Below, piece after piece: positions 23,311 through 34,255 of a DNA stretch of 64,000 nt. The DNA lies in contig VXCM01000278.1 of NCBI GenBank assembly GCA_014773175.1, forward strand, positions 164,529 through 228,528, read 5' to 3'. The translations under genes were made by a program, and so were the position numbers. The notes under the pieces were generated by a model. That model was given only the letters and a program-made list of their open reading frames with translations. It searched no databases and was not told the origin of the DNA. The DNA is from Lucifuga dentata. Lineage: Eukaryota > Chordata > Actinopteri > Ophidiiformes > Bythitidae. The stretch's first letter is position 1; every line of letters starts with the position of its first letter.

Positions 23311-23559
23311 ATCCAAACTTTTACACATGTAGTCAGGCTTATTGCTATACTATATTTGACATATACCAGCATTGATATTTGGCATAAAAACCTATAATTC
23401 ATATTGACTTTCATACATTAACTCAACATTAAACCAAACTGTGTTGGGAAAAAGTGACGATGATGTCTGTTTCTCTTTCTCTTCTCTCTGAGAAAAGAAT
23501 GACAACAGAGAGGGTGATGACAGTCACACTCATGACCCCATGCATCTTATTTGTCACCG

Positions 23560-23562
<3 letters not shown>

Positions 23563-23597
<35 letters not shown>
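23563..23597. repeat. (GT)n microsatellite
   Basis: A GT tract; another follows at about 23704-23740. Confidence 0.9.
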
Positions 23598-23603
<6 letters not shown>

Positions 23604-23702
23604 CAGCTGACTTTCCCGCCTGTGAGTCAATGAAATATCGATCATGCTGACAGCAGGACAGACATCAAGGACAAACCGCTTGTAGATCAATGGCTGCACT
23701 CT

Positions 23703-23747
<45 letters not shown>

Positions 23748-25760
23748 TCTGCGTGCACATGTGTGTGTGCCTGGCTACGTAAAGCTTGTTTTGCTTTTCT
23801 CTTATAGAAGAAGGCCATTCATATTTAAACTACAACTGCATAATAAGTCACTTCATCAAATATAGATTTCACTGTGATACATAAGTTGAACCTCTGCAAA
23901 GTCAAGTTAATTTGTTAACTTTAGTCAGAGAAAGTTGCTCTTTTCAGAGTTAGAGTAAGGCTGCGAGGAGGTTTGTATGTTTGTTTGTGTTGTCTTCCTC
24001 CCTCTGACTCAAGCCCCATTTTGAGGTTTGTTTCTGTAAAGTTGCGCCTTTTGGCACTAAGCAGCATTGTGGTTTGGGAGCTTGAAGCTTGGTTAAAGAT
24101 AAACTTCAGGTCTGACTGAAGAGTTCACTCTTCTTCGTGCTCTTCCCCTCCCTCTGTCTCTCTCTCTGTTTCTTCCCCTCCCATCCCTCGTTCAGCCCCC
24201 AGAGTCACAACAAGGAGCAGCAAACAGCTTGTGCATCCCTCGTACCAGGAGAAAATGCCCCATTTTTATCTGTTTGAATCTGACATTTTTGGCACATTAA
24301 ATATTGGACATTAATAAATTAAATGTAATGAACTGACATGAAAGAAGGAAAAAAGTCCAATGGTACAATGCAGCAAAGTATAAAAGAGAAGAGTGTGAAA
24401 GAAAGAAGCACAACAATAACAAAAAAGAAGGTTCAAACTTTTTTCTTTCATTGCAATTAACTATCGCCTTCTGTAGCCATTGGAGATTATTTTTCATGTT
24501 CATTTATTCAAACAAATATTGAATAATTTATCGTAGTGGGAATAACAACATGAGAAATCACAAGCATTCAGTGCCAGTAGAGGGAAAGAGGTCCGTCTAT
24601 GAGGAGTATAGCCGAGGAACATTTTTAATAATGTGACTTATTGGTCATTTAATCTAATTAGACCTCCGCTGGGTGTTTAGTAACATTGAAATAATTATAA
24701 CTGCTTGAGTTGATGTAGCTGATCTGTGTCCAGCAGCAGCGCTGATTTACCACTAGCTACCTTAATTCTCTGATCATTGCTGTCGATTACAGATTTTTCT
24801 TTCTTTTTTTCATTAATCACCCCCCCCCCCNCCCCCCCCCCATAACATGCAGAAATAAGTTGACCTGCAACAGCTGCATACTCCTAAAAAATTTTATATG
24901 TATTTTTGATTGTTATTTGACACAAATGTGCAAAACGGCTAAAAGTAGAGGTTTAAAAGTGGCTTTTCATCAGTGAAATCAGAATTTTCACATGTAGATT
25001 TAATTTGTTCTAGAAAAAGTTAGGCTGCGCATTAGCGACAGAAATGCACAGCAAAAACCCTTTATCTTAGCAGCTCCTCGTCTGTTATTGAATACTGGAA
25101 GTCAGATTTTCCTCAAACAATTGACAATATCTTCCAGCAGAGTAAGACAATTTCAACCTGTTTCTAATACAAATCAACTTTTTTCAGGACTTTTCTAGAA
25201 ATTAGTGTCAAAATCTTGAAACGAGACAGAATAAGGCTCATTGCTACACTAGATTAACAAAAATCATGCAGGATTTTAGGAAATTTTGCCACTCTTGATT
25301 GTCATATCATCTGCTCTGGATTTAGTTTGTCACACTTGCTATTTAAGCTATATGTAAGGCCTCAAAAACAGCATTTCCACTTTGCCTCATTTGTTTTTTC
25401 CAAGCTTGGAAGTACGACGTGTCAAATTTTGTAATTTTGTACTCTTGTCCAGTAAAGAATTTGTTTTTACAGTACAGCAAATGAAAGCCAAATTCAATGA
25501 AAAGTAAAATTGAACAACTATGCATTTTTAATATCAGTATCCCAGCCCTGCGTGTGTGCGTGCGTGTATGTGTGCGTGCGTGTGTATCTGTGTCAGCGTG
25601 TGTATGTATGTCACTGGCCTGTATGTATGTAGGTCGGTGTAAGTGACACCTGAGTCACACCTTGTGTTTATGTTGCATAACACATTGACTTCCGCAGCTC
25701 TCCCCTCCACCCTGCTTATCGGTCCAACTCGGATGTCTGGGATTCCTTCTGAACCTGCAT

Positions 25761-26051
25761 CAGGGTCAGATTGGCCATCGGGAGAGGGCGGGACTTTTCC
25801 TGGCGGCCATCAGTGGACCGGCCGGTGGCCTTTGCACACAATATAATATAATTGAAATTAACTTAAACTACGCAAACATAATTTTTTTTTCTTTCATAAT
25901 TTTCTTGGCACAGAGAAACAGTGGACAATTATGGACTTATTCGCCCCAACACTGGCATCATTGGCATTTTCGTCTGGCTATGCCGAAACCCCCCTCTCCC
26001 CACTAGACACCTTAAAGTCCTGGTAAAAATTAGAATCCCAACCCAACCCTG
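25761..26051. mobile_element. hAT-like MITE, 291 bp, with perfect 8-bp target duplication
   Basis: The ends CAGGGTCAGATTGG and CCCAACCCAACCCTG are imperfect inverted repeats beginning CAGGG, as in many hAT elements. The flanking octamer acctgcat is present exactly at 25753-25760 and 26052-26059. The perfect duplication suggests a relatively recent insertion. The interior has no transposase. Confidence 0.82.
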
Positions 26052-26059
26052 ACCTGCAT

Positions 26060-28570
26060 CCTGTTGCTATTTTCATGCTGCATCAGGTACTCAAGAAAAC
26101 TGTTGGTGGTGGTACCAGAGGACAGCAAGTTTCCACTTCCTAAAAAAAATAAATGGCACACTAGGCTGTTGCTTAACAATAAGCGAAAACCCCACACTCT
26201 CATTCCACAGTTAGTTTATTCTGCATGTATTTCCCTGTTGTACACGCAGTACAATGATTTACACTACCTTCCTGAAGTGAATAGGTGTGAGATCTCTTGC
26301 GACGGTAGTAAATTGTAAATTGAGCATAGCAGCAGCCCCGTGTCCGTGCAGCACCTCAGGACCAATTATCTATTCCTTTCGCTAGCCAAAAGGCCCCATT
26401 AGAGGTCCATGAAGATATAACAGATAGACCAGAGACCAATTAGGTGTCCCGAAACAAATAACAGCAGGTAGACCAAGTGACAACACAAGCATCCAATCTA
26501 CATCTCCCTCTCACACAGCGTGTCACACAGTACGATACGCCTAATGAAGCCCCAAAGCCCCCCAAGACTCTCTGCAACATGACTGCAGGAGCCTGACTGA
26601 CCCATACGGTGTGAAGCTTTAGTATCAATAACAGAATATTTTACTGACATGATTCATTAAGAGTGAATACACTCTTTAATTTCTGCATTTCTACAAACAG
26701 GGAAACAGTAACAGTCATTACAGGATGACATGCACAAAATTAGCCCACGATGCCTACAGAAATGTGTTTATATTGGAATACTCCATAAAGACAATACATG
26801 AAAATAAAGTCAAACTTTTATCAACTACATTATAATATGAAGAATACAAATGTTTTCTTGTTTGTTTTGTGGCTTCATCATTTAAATCAGTAAAAAACAG
26901 GAATTATTTAATAATAATTTACTACTGAAGACATCTTTTAGATTAACGTCATTTAGATTAAGGTGTTGGTATGGTGACCAGAATTTCCTTAAATGTTTAA
27001 TTTTTAAAGGAAGCAGCAGTATCCATTAAAATACATTATTTCAAAAGCCTTAATTATTAATTTAATTACATTTAAAGTGATACAAGTTAGTTTCACTTTT
27101 ACCGTGAATGCCTTTAACGACACAGTAGTTTACTATATTTGACTTAATTATAAATTTAAGCAGTTATTAAGCATTGTGAGGGGTTATACCTTAATCAAGA
27201 CATTTATTTTGAATTGAAGGTGTGTTTGATTTCACTCAGAATCTGGGGTAAATTGATGGATAATTGGAGTAGAATTCATTGATTATTTTATAATTGATTA
27301 TTTGGGCAGTTTAAGTGAAGAAAGCCCTTTAAATTGACCAAATAAACATCCACAACTACACTTTTACCTAATTTTTTAAAGGCCCTTTTAAAATGGAAAT
27401 TTAGGGAGTGGTTGACTTTTTTTTTTTTTTTTTTTTTTTAATTTTTAGGCATTTTCTCCTTATTAAAAATCCCTTAAACCACGCAAATAATACAATAGAA
27501 CTCCATTAATATATTATTAAATATTAATTTGCTTTTAATTGTCTGTTAAAACTAAAGAGAAACATTTGTTTAATCATCATTATTGAGAAACTTTATTGAA
27601 TTTTAAGGTACAATTAAGTGAAGAGTGACGAGAAAGACAAAAGTAGCACCAGAACCCTCAGTCCTCACCCACACACATCTGCCTCACCCAAACTCCCCCT
27701 TCATCCTCGTCTGGATCCGGTCGGATTCAGTCAGTGATGACAGAACCACAATACAGCAGGACGAGTCCAATGACCAAATCAGAGGGGTTGAGAGACAGAG
27801 AGAAAGGAAGGGGAGAGAGAGAAAGAGAGGGGGAGGAGGTAGAGAGAGAGAGGGGAGTAACAGAAAGGGACTTCAAAAACAACAACAGCAAGAAAACAAA
27901 CAACGGGGGAAAAAACAAGTGAGAGAAAGAGAGAGAGGGGAGCCGAAGAAGCTCAGAGGCACCCAAGGTCCTCAAACTAATTAAGTTGATTTGCATTTAT
28001 TTATGAGGTTTAATGAGCAGCTTTTCAATAGTTTGTTTTCCCCTAATATGAATATTTCCTTTTCATTATGCTACATACTATAGATGGAGATGCTCATTCT
28101 TTCCAATAATCATATCCCAGCTTTTTTGTTTCTAAAGCTACTGTAGCTGTTTTGTTTGTTTGCTTCCAGAAGTTCATACAGTCATACAATTTAACAGTTT
28201 TTTTTTTTTCATTTCTTAGATCTAACTACATAAAATATACAATATAGACCTATGAGATGCCTTTGCCCTTACATGGAATTTGTCCGCCAGATTCTGAGAT
28301 TGGTATTTTTGATACAGCAGGTCCACAAATGTTTGAGTCTTTATGTCACAGATTGATTGTTTCAAGCAACATTATAATCACCACATATTCATTCAGTGAT
28401 TTTAACCAGAATTCTGTTCATTTTCTTTATGGAGACACAATTATCTGATCATGATTGTCTGAACATACTGGCCTATACGCTGGATTTCACTCTGAGGTCC
28501 TGCGGCTGTAAACAGGAATATGAATCAATGAATGAGACAGTGAATCCACACCAACACCACTGAATGTTTA

Positions 28571-28609
<39 letters not shown>

Positions 28610-28758
28610 CCTTGGAGCTGAACCCTATCGGCCTGACCAACAGTCCTAATGGCCATATGGCTGAGTGTAATTATACATAATGTACCTCTATGGTAGGTTG
28701 GGGTTCATTTGTAAAGGTTAGTGAGTGTTCATACGTATATGCACATACGTATGTACTA

Positions 28759-28791
<33 letters not shown>

Positions 28792-29736
28792 TTTCATGTG
28801 TGTACCAAATGTGTGGAGGCTGTATGTGTGTGTGGTTCATATTAGCCAGATGGAGATTATGTGTAAATCCAACGACAGATTTTTATATCAAATGTGCGTG
28901 TGACTTACTGACTTAGTTTCCATTAAAGTTATCAGAAGTTTGATAATTTTCTATGTTCACTGTGTAGATTAATAAAATAAACATATTTCTGCAGCTTTAA
29001 CTGTCCATTAATAGCACCTTAAATCAATAGACTAAATTCATAATAACAGCCATAGCATACAGATTCCCATATTGTTATTTTCATTTAGGGTCTATTTTGA
29101 AAAATTGCAATGCTTTAAGGTACAAAAACACACACTGATGCACTACTCTGTGTTACTGCAGCACCACTGTGCACACTGAGTGAAAACAGGCAACGTTAGG
29201 TACTCTCTCTTTGAGGCCACCTCTGTTCTGATTGGCTAGCTGTGTCAGCTCTGAGCCAGCAACACCACTGCAAAATGTGGATGATAACTCATTCACCACT
29301 GTCACAAGCCTTGTACTTTATGGGTGTGTCGAACCAGGTGTGTAGGCAGGTAAATTCATGTTGCACAAGTCAAGGACCAATCACAAATGAAGTTTAGAGC
29401 TGTTCAGTTCAGCTACATTTGTCCTATATTTTTCAGCAACATATTGGCAGAACTTTCATATTAAGCATTTGGTATCATTTTAGACACGTTGCTGCTGAAT
29501 GTAGCTGCAACATGTTACATTTCTCCTTTGTCTTTACCTATAATATCTGCTTGATTAAAGCATGATTAAGGTTAAGTGGTGAGTTTTTGGCAACTAAAAC
29601 CACTTCATGAATGTTGGTAAAGTTTTAGGATCATGATTAAATAGTAGTGCATAGTTTGCACCATGGGACACAAACTCCAATCTCCTGCTTTTATGTGTCC
29701 ATCCGCTTGCCCCAACTCCCTCTATTATATTGTATG

Positions 29737-29773
<37 letters not shown>

Positions 29774-29862
29774 TATATGCATGTATATTAGCAGATAATG
29801 TCATTGCTTCCCCTTTTGGTTTAAAAGACATAATAAGGGGAAAATACATTTTGTGGGAGACA
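26060..29862. other. Intergenic stretch with an AT-rich core, no gene supported
   Basis: About 26640-27620 is strongly AT-rich, with repeated TTAATTA-like motifs and a poly-T run near 27418-27440. A GA-rich tract spans about 27785-27945. An octamer motif ATTTGCAT lies at 27989-27996. GT tracts occur at 28575-28604 and 28757-28784 and a TA tract at about 29743-29770. No coding sequence is recognised. Confidence 0.5.
28575..28604. repeat. (GT)n microsatellite
   Basis: A pure GT tract of about 30 bp. Confidence 0.9.
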
Positions 29863-29995
29863 TACAGTGGGGTCCAAAAGTCTGAGACCACATTAAAAAT
29901 CTGTGATGTTTTCCATGTAAATCTGGAANTACAGTGGGGTCCAAAAGTCTGAGACCACATTAAAAATCTGTGATGTTTTCCATGTAAATCTGGAA
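29863..29995. other. Assembly duplication: 66 bp, N, same 66 bp
   Basis: 29863-29928 equals 29930-29995, with N at 29929. Confidence 0.85.
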
Positions 29996-30091
29996 ATGAT
30001 CAAAGTCTAACGTCAAAAGAAGCTCTTTAGAACATTGTCAAATCATGCTGGGATAACTTGGGTCATCAAGTTTTACACAAACCTGTGGACC

Positions 30092-30148
30092 ATGCTAGCT
30101 TGAGTGCATGTTGTCATTAAGGCAAAAGGGGGGCATACCAAATACTAA
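30092..30148 (+). pseudogene. Tc1-type transposase C-terminal remnant
   Basis: The forward frame ends HVVIKAKGGHTKY then TAA at 30146-30148, matching the ...AVIKAKGGHTKY terminus typical of fish Tc1-like transposases. A TGA stop at 30101-30103 interrupts the frame just upstream. The catalytic DDE region is absent. Confidence 0.75.
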
Positions 30149-30257
30149 GATATTCTGAAATTCATGTACATTTTTCAAATATTCAACTTTNAAAGGGGGG
30201 CATACCAAATACTAAGATATTCTGAAATTCATGTACATTTTTCAAATATTCAACTTT
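30125..30257. other. Assembly duplication: 66 bp, N, same 66 bp
   Basis: 30125-30190 equals 30192-30257, with N at 30191. Confidence 0.85.
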
Positions 30258-30372
30258 TCACTCAAATTGTTGAGATGATATTATTATTTGTAATGAAAAA
30301 TCCATTAAATTAAATTCCAAAAGAATGCAAAATAGAAGCATTTTCACAGTGGTCACAGACTTTTGGACTGTA

Positions 30373-31936
30373 CATGCAAATGAATTTTAGTTGCAGAGCA
30401 TATAAATGGAATTTGTAGGAGACTCGCTCAGGTTTAGAGAAATTAAACTGAATAAAAACAAATGCAAGTAATGGGCACAGGAATTAAAGGGAAATTCAGT
30501 GTTTTTAACAACTTTGATCATATTTTTATATTTTTCATCTTCAGTCCCATAATACTTGGTTAAATTTGTTTACAACATGTCTGATTATCTGACCACTCCT
30601 GTTGCTCCTCCTGCCCCCTAATCTCAACAATCACTGATAGCTGGTGAATTCAAAGTTATAACCAACAGGAATGGTGTCCAAAATGAAAGACAATAAAATC
30701 CCAGGTTATAAAAAAAGAAAAAAAAAAAACTTATTAAAAAAAAACAGCTTTTACAGAAAAAGAAATATAGAAGACATTACCACCACTGCTGTGTGTGTTT
30801 GTGTGTTCACATGCTTCAACACACACACTTGTATGAGCTTGTCAGTGATTCTCATGAGCCAGCATGTGATTGTCTCTGCCATCTTGACAGCAGTAATCAG
30901 TAATCAGGCCTGTCTCAGAGTGTTTTTTTTTTATAAGTGGTGACAGTGTGTGGACACCTGTCTCACTTCATGTCACCCAGGATTTACCTGGACTGGACAC
31001 TCAAGGAAACATACAGTGGATAAGGGTGCAGGAACAGAGGAGGAAGGGAATGACAGAAACTAATTGGTGGTGGAAATTAATATGACAACTCCTTTCATCT
31101 CAAAACACACCCTAACCCACCCACACACAGCTCTGTTTTATCATACGTTTGTCTATGCCTTATATGTGTGAGTCTGTATATTCTATAAGCCTCTGTGTGT
31201 GTCCATAATGTGTGTATAGCTTTGATGTAATTCACTATGTAGTCTCGTGTGTGTGTGAGGGTGATGAGTTGTGACAGGTGTTGTGGCCGCTAGTGCTGTA
31301 GGAGAAGGCAGAGGAAGAGGAAGAGGGGAAGAAGAGGGGAGGGAGTAAACAAGAGCAACGCAGATGATTATTTAATTACTGTCTAATGCTGTGTANCCAC
31401 CCACCCATTTCTCTTCGTCTCTTTACCCCCCTCCCCTTACAAACCCACACACACACACATACATATGCACCCCTGCAACCCACTCCTCTTTTCATCCTTT
31501 CTTTATTAATGAACAATCCGGGCCTTTTTGCAAATCCGTCAGGGCTTACTGTACCCCCTAGACACACTGCCTGTCTCTACGTGTGTGTGTGTTATCTGGC
31601 TTCTCCCTAAGGATAATGCTACCCATCACATATGCACACATGCTCACACTCACATATATGCAGCATGTTTACTCTTACTTTTACTCTGTTGCATTTATGT
31701 AAATTTGTACGTTTGTGTTCAACTTTTTCTTTAGATATTAGCTGCATGTGTGTGTTTTTGGAAATATACGTTCATATTGAAGTACCTGCAAAATGTTGAT
31801 ACTGAAACCATTTACAAAATGTTAATCATCACTTTCAGATATAAACTTGTGGCAACTAAAGTGCGATTAAGGGTAAGTGGAAAAGGTTTTCCAACTAAGA
31901 TTGTTTTCAAATCTATAATCTGTTCTGGCCCAAATC
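30373..31936. other. Intergenic stretch, no gene supported
   Basis: AT-rich with A-runs near 30715-30745, short CA runs and a lone N at 31396. No coding sequence is recognised. Confidence 0.5.
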
Positions 31937-31944
31937 AGTGAGTG

Positions 31945-32495
31945 TACGACGGCGTATTAGGGCCATATAAGATGAAAAAAGAAAAAAAAACAAAATGAGG
32001 GAGTATTATTTTGAGTTTTAAAAGTGTGTATGCTTATGATAATTCGTTGATTTTGCACTAAAAGCACACGTATTTCTTTATTGCTAAATCTGATGGAAAA
32101 GTATAATAAGGTCATCTACTGCAGGCATAGTCACAATGTGAGGCAGTTTGACTCCCTCTTATTATTTTTATGAGTTTAAAAATTCGCAAATTTGCCAGTT
32201 TAAAAACTCACAAATTTGCCAGCCTAAAAACTCAGAAAAATAATAAGGGGAAATCAGAACCACCTGATGTTGTGACTATGCCTGCAGTAGATGACTTTAT
32301 TAAATTACACTTTTCCATTGGATTTAGCAATAAAGGACTACTTGTGCTTTTAGTGCAAAATCATCAAATTATCATAAGCATATGGACTTTTAAAGCTCGC
32401 AAATTTGTGAGTTCGAAAACTGGCAAATTTGCAAGAGTTTAAAAACTTTTTTTTTTTTTTTTTTTTTTGTCTTATATGGCCCTATGGCCTGTCGT
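31945..32495. mobile_element. Fold-back (long inverted repeat) MITE, 551 bp
   Basis: The ends TACGACGGCGTATTAGGGCC and GGCCCTATGGCCTGTCGT open two long inverted arms. Matching internal blocks include CTGCAGGCATAGTCACAA against TTGTGACTATGCCTGCAG and TTTTGCACTAAAAGCAC against GTGCTTTTAGTGCAAAA. The centre (about 32165-32240) has repeats of a GCAAATTTGCCAG motif. The octamer agtgagtg flanks both sides (31937-31944 and 32496-32503). No protein is encoded. The superfamily is unclear; MuDR-like or hAT-like are possible given the 8-9 bp duplication. Confidence 0.85.
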
Positions 32496-32603
32496 AGTGA
32501 GTGGAGTTGTTACATTTGTTGCATTTTTCCATTTTTCTGTTTGGTTTCACAATGTTTGAAGAGTTTTGACCATTATCTGATAAGAGAACCTGAGTAGTTG
32601 ATA

Positions 32604-32920
32604 GGTGTTGTTATTTGCGCATGTTGCCCTCTTGGCAAACTGAGTACGTACATTAATACAATACATTAACTGACTACGGGAACCATTTCACTTAAAACTG
32701 CAGAACATGCGTTGTTTTTGGTTCAGATCTAGTTCAGGTCATGTTCACTGTACAAACTACTGTATCTCCTTCAGAGTTCGCCAAAGCGACTTCCTCAAAA
32801 GGATCTTGGTGTGGTTGTTTTGGTCCAGTGCTATAGCTATGTTCAGACCTGCCCAAATTAATCAATCAAAGGGGAACTTGTCCCTGAGTCTGAATTAAAC
32901 CACCTATTTGTGAAAACACC
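32604..32920. mobile_element. PIF/Harbinger-like MITE
   Basis: The right end TTGTGAAAACACC and left end GGTGTTGTTATTT are weak inverted repeats flanked by ATA on both sides (32601-32603, 32921-32923). The interior shares blocks such as GTTTTGGTC and TGTTCAGACCTG with the better-preserved element at 53806-54316. The left end is the less certain one. Confidence 0.5.
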
Positions 32921-33113
32921 ATAGAACAGAGAAGTGATTTGTACACCCGTCATCCACCATAACCTCCTTAAAAATTTGTTAGCAGTATATCAATGTCACC
33001 ACTTCCTTTTTTGTTTAAAAAGTTGCTAATTAATGTATTCACAACAAAATTACTTTTTTTATAAGACACAGCAAATGCATTTTAGCTGTACAAACTTGTA
33101 GGAGACAGAGAAG

Positions 33114-33117
<4 letters not shown>

Positions 33118-33160
<43 letters not shown>
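33118..33160. repeat. (GT)n microsatellite
   Basis: A pure GT tract of about 43 bp. Confidence 0.92.
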
Positions 33161-33163
<3 letters not shown>

Positions 33164-33661
33164 ATATTATCACATAACTGTCATTATGTAATGATGTAGT
33201 CCCAGTAGACATAATTATGTCCTTATCACAGCAATACAGTACAATACAGTCTGGTTACTATGTCACTGGGTCCTGCCCTGCCATATACTTCCGACATTAA
33301 CAGTGGAGATGTGATCATTCTGAGACATCCGCTGTACAATGAAAGGCAGCGGGTCAAGACAGCATTAAATATGTGTATCAGCTTTCAATGCCCCCTATAC
33401 ATTCACTGCAGTATGAAGGACAAATAAAGGATGTGTATGACAAATGGACTTTTCACCTCTTAGCATTTAGCTCAATGATTGAAGCAAACTGTACACTTAT
33501 CTAACAGTTCACANCCAAAAAAAAAATAAAAAAATTGTTATAACATTACTACATCAAGAATTAAGAATATGTTTTCTTCTTTTAATACAACATACATCAG
33601 ATTAAACAGCCAAAATGGTCTTTCATTTCATTCTGACATTACAGATGAGTGTTATCAAAGT

Positions 33662-34255
33662 TTAAAGGACCATACCATCATTTTGCATGTTTGAGCCTAA
33701 TAAATCAATCATTCAATAAATCAATTTTCATACACATAAGGTTACTGAAAATCATTTCCCAAAGGATAAAACCGTATTTCAGCTTTCCTGATATTTTGCA
33801 AAATCCCTTAATCTTTCAAGTTCAAATATTCAAGCGATACACCCACCTTCAAAATCCATGCTAATAGTTACACAGCCTTATGAAGTCACGGTCGTTAAAA
33901 TTTTTCAATAAATGGTCTTCTTTATATTCCCTGGTGGAGACATACATTCACTCCACGCTTTTTGTTGCACTTAAACGCTAAATTTACGAAACTTCAAAAA
34001 AAAAAAAAAACCTGAATATGCATGTTGTTCACCATGATGGATTGCCAATCCCAACAACATTTCAAGTATCAACAAGTTGATTTTAATAGCGTACCAGAAC
34101 GAACTGAAAGCAATGGTGGTCTGGAAGGTAGGAAAAAAAATTTTTTAACTCAACATTCCAGTAGTATCTTTAGGAAATGATTGTCAGTAATGTTACATGT
34201 ATGAAAATTAATATATTAGGCTCAAACATACAAAATGGGTGGTATAGTCCTTTAA
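33662..34255 (-). mobile_element. TTAA-type MITE family, copy D (full length, inverted)
   Basis: An uninterrupted 594-bp copy with TTAAAGGACCATACC at the left and GGTATAGTCCTTTAA at the right. Internal blocks are in reverse orientation relative to copies A, B, C, E and F; for example GGAAGGTAGG near 34127 against CCTACCTTCC elsewhere. This copy defines the length and both termini of the family. A poly-A run at about 33997-34010 lies inside. No ORF of note. Confidence 0.85.

Larger units (their letters stand above)
21281..25752. other. Intergenic stretch, no gene supported
   Basis: Contains the RFX-like palindrome at 22575-22590, GT tracts at 22452-22484, 23563-23597 and 23704-23740, the CACT satellite, and a poly-C run around an N at 24831. 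A GC-richer patch with Sp1-like CCCCGCCCC is at about 22299-22325. No coding sequence is recognised. Confidence 0.5.
29865..30370 (+). mobile_element. Tc1/mariner-like element, internally deleted
   Basis: The ends CAGTGGGGTCCAAAAGTCTG and CAGACTTTTGGACTG are inverted repeats flanked by TA (29863-29864 and 30371-30372), the Tc1/mariner target. The interior keeps only the C-terminal end of a Tc1-type transposase. Two assembly duplications (around N at 29929 and 30191) inflate its length by about 130 bp. Confidence 0.85.

Noticed and set aside
22573..23332. Long + strand ORFs (up to 206 codons) made of Leu-Thr-His-Ser repeats
   Set aside because: They are translations of the CACT satellite, open in all frames because the repeat lacks stop codons.
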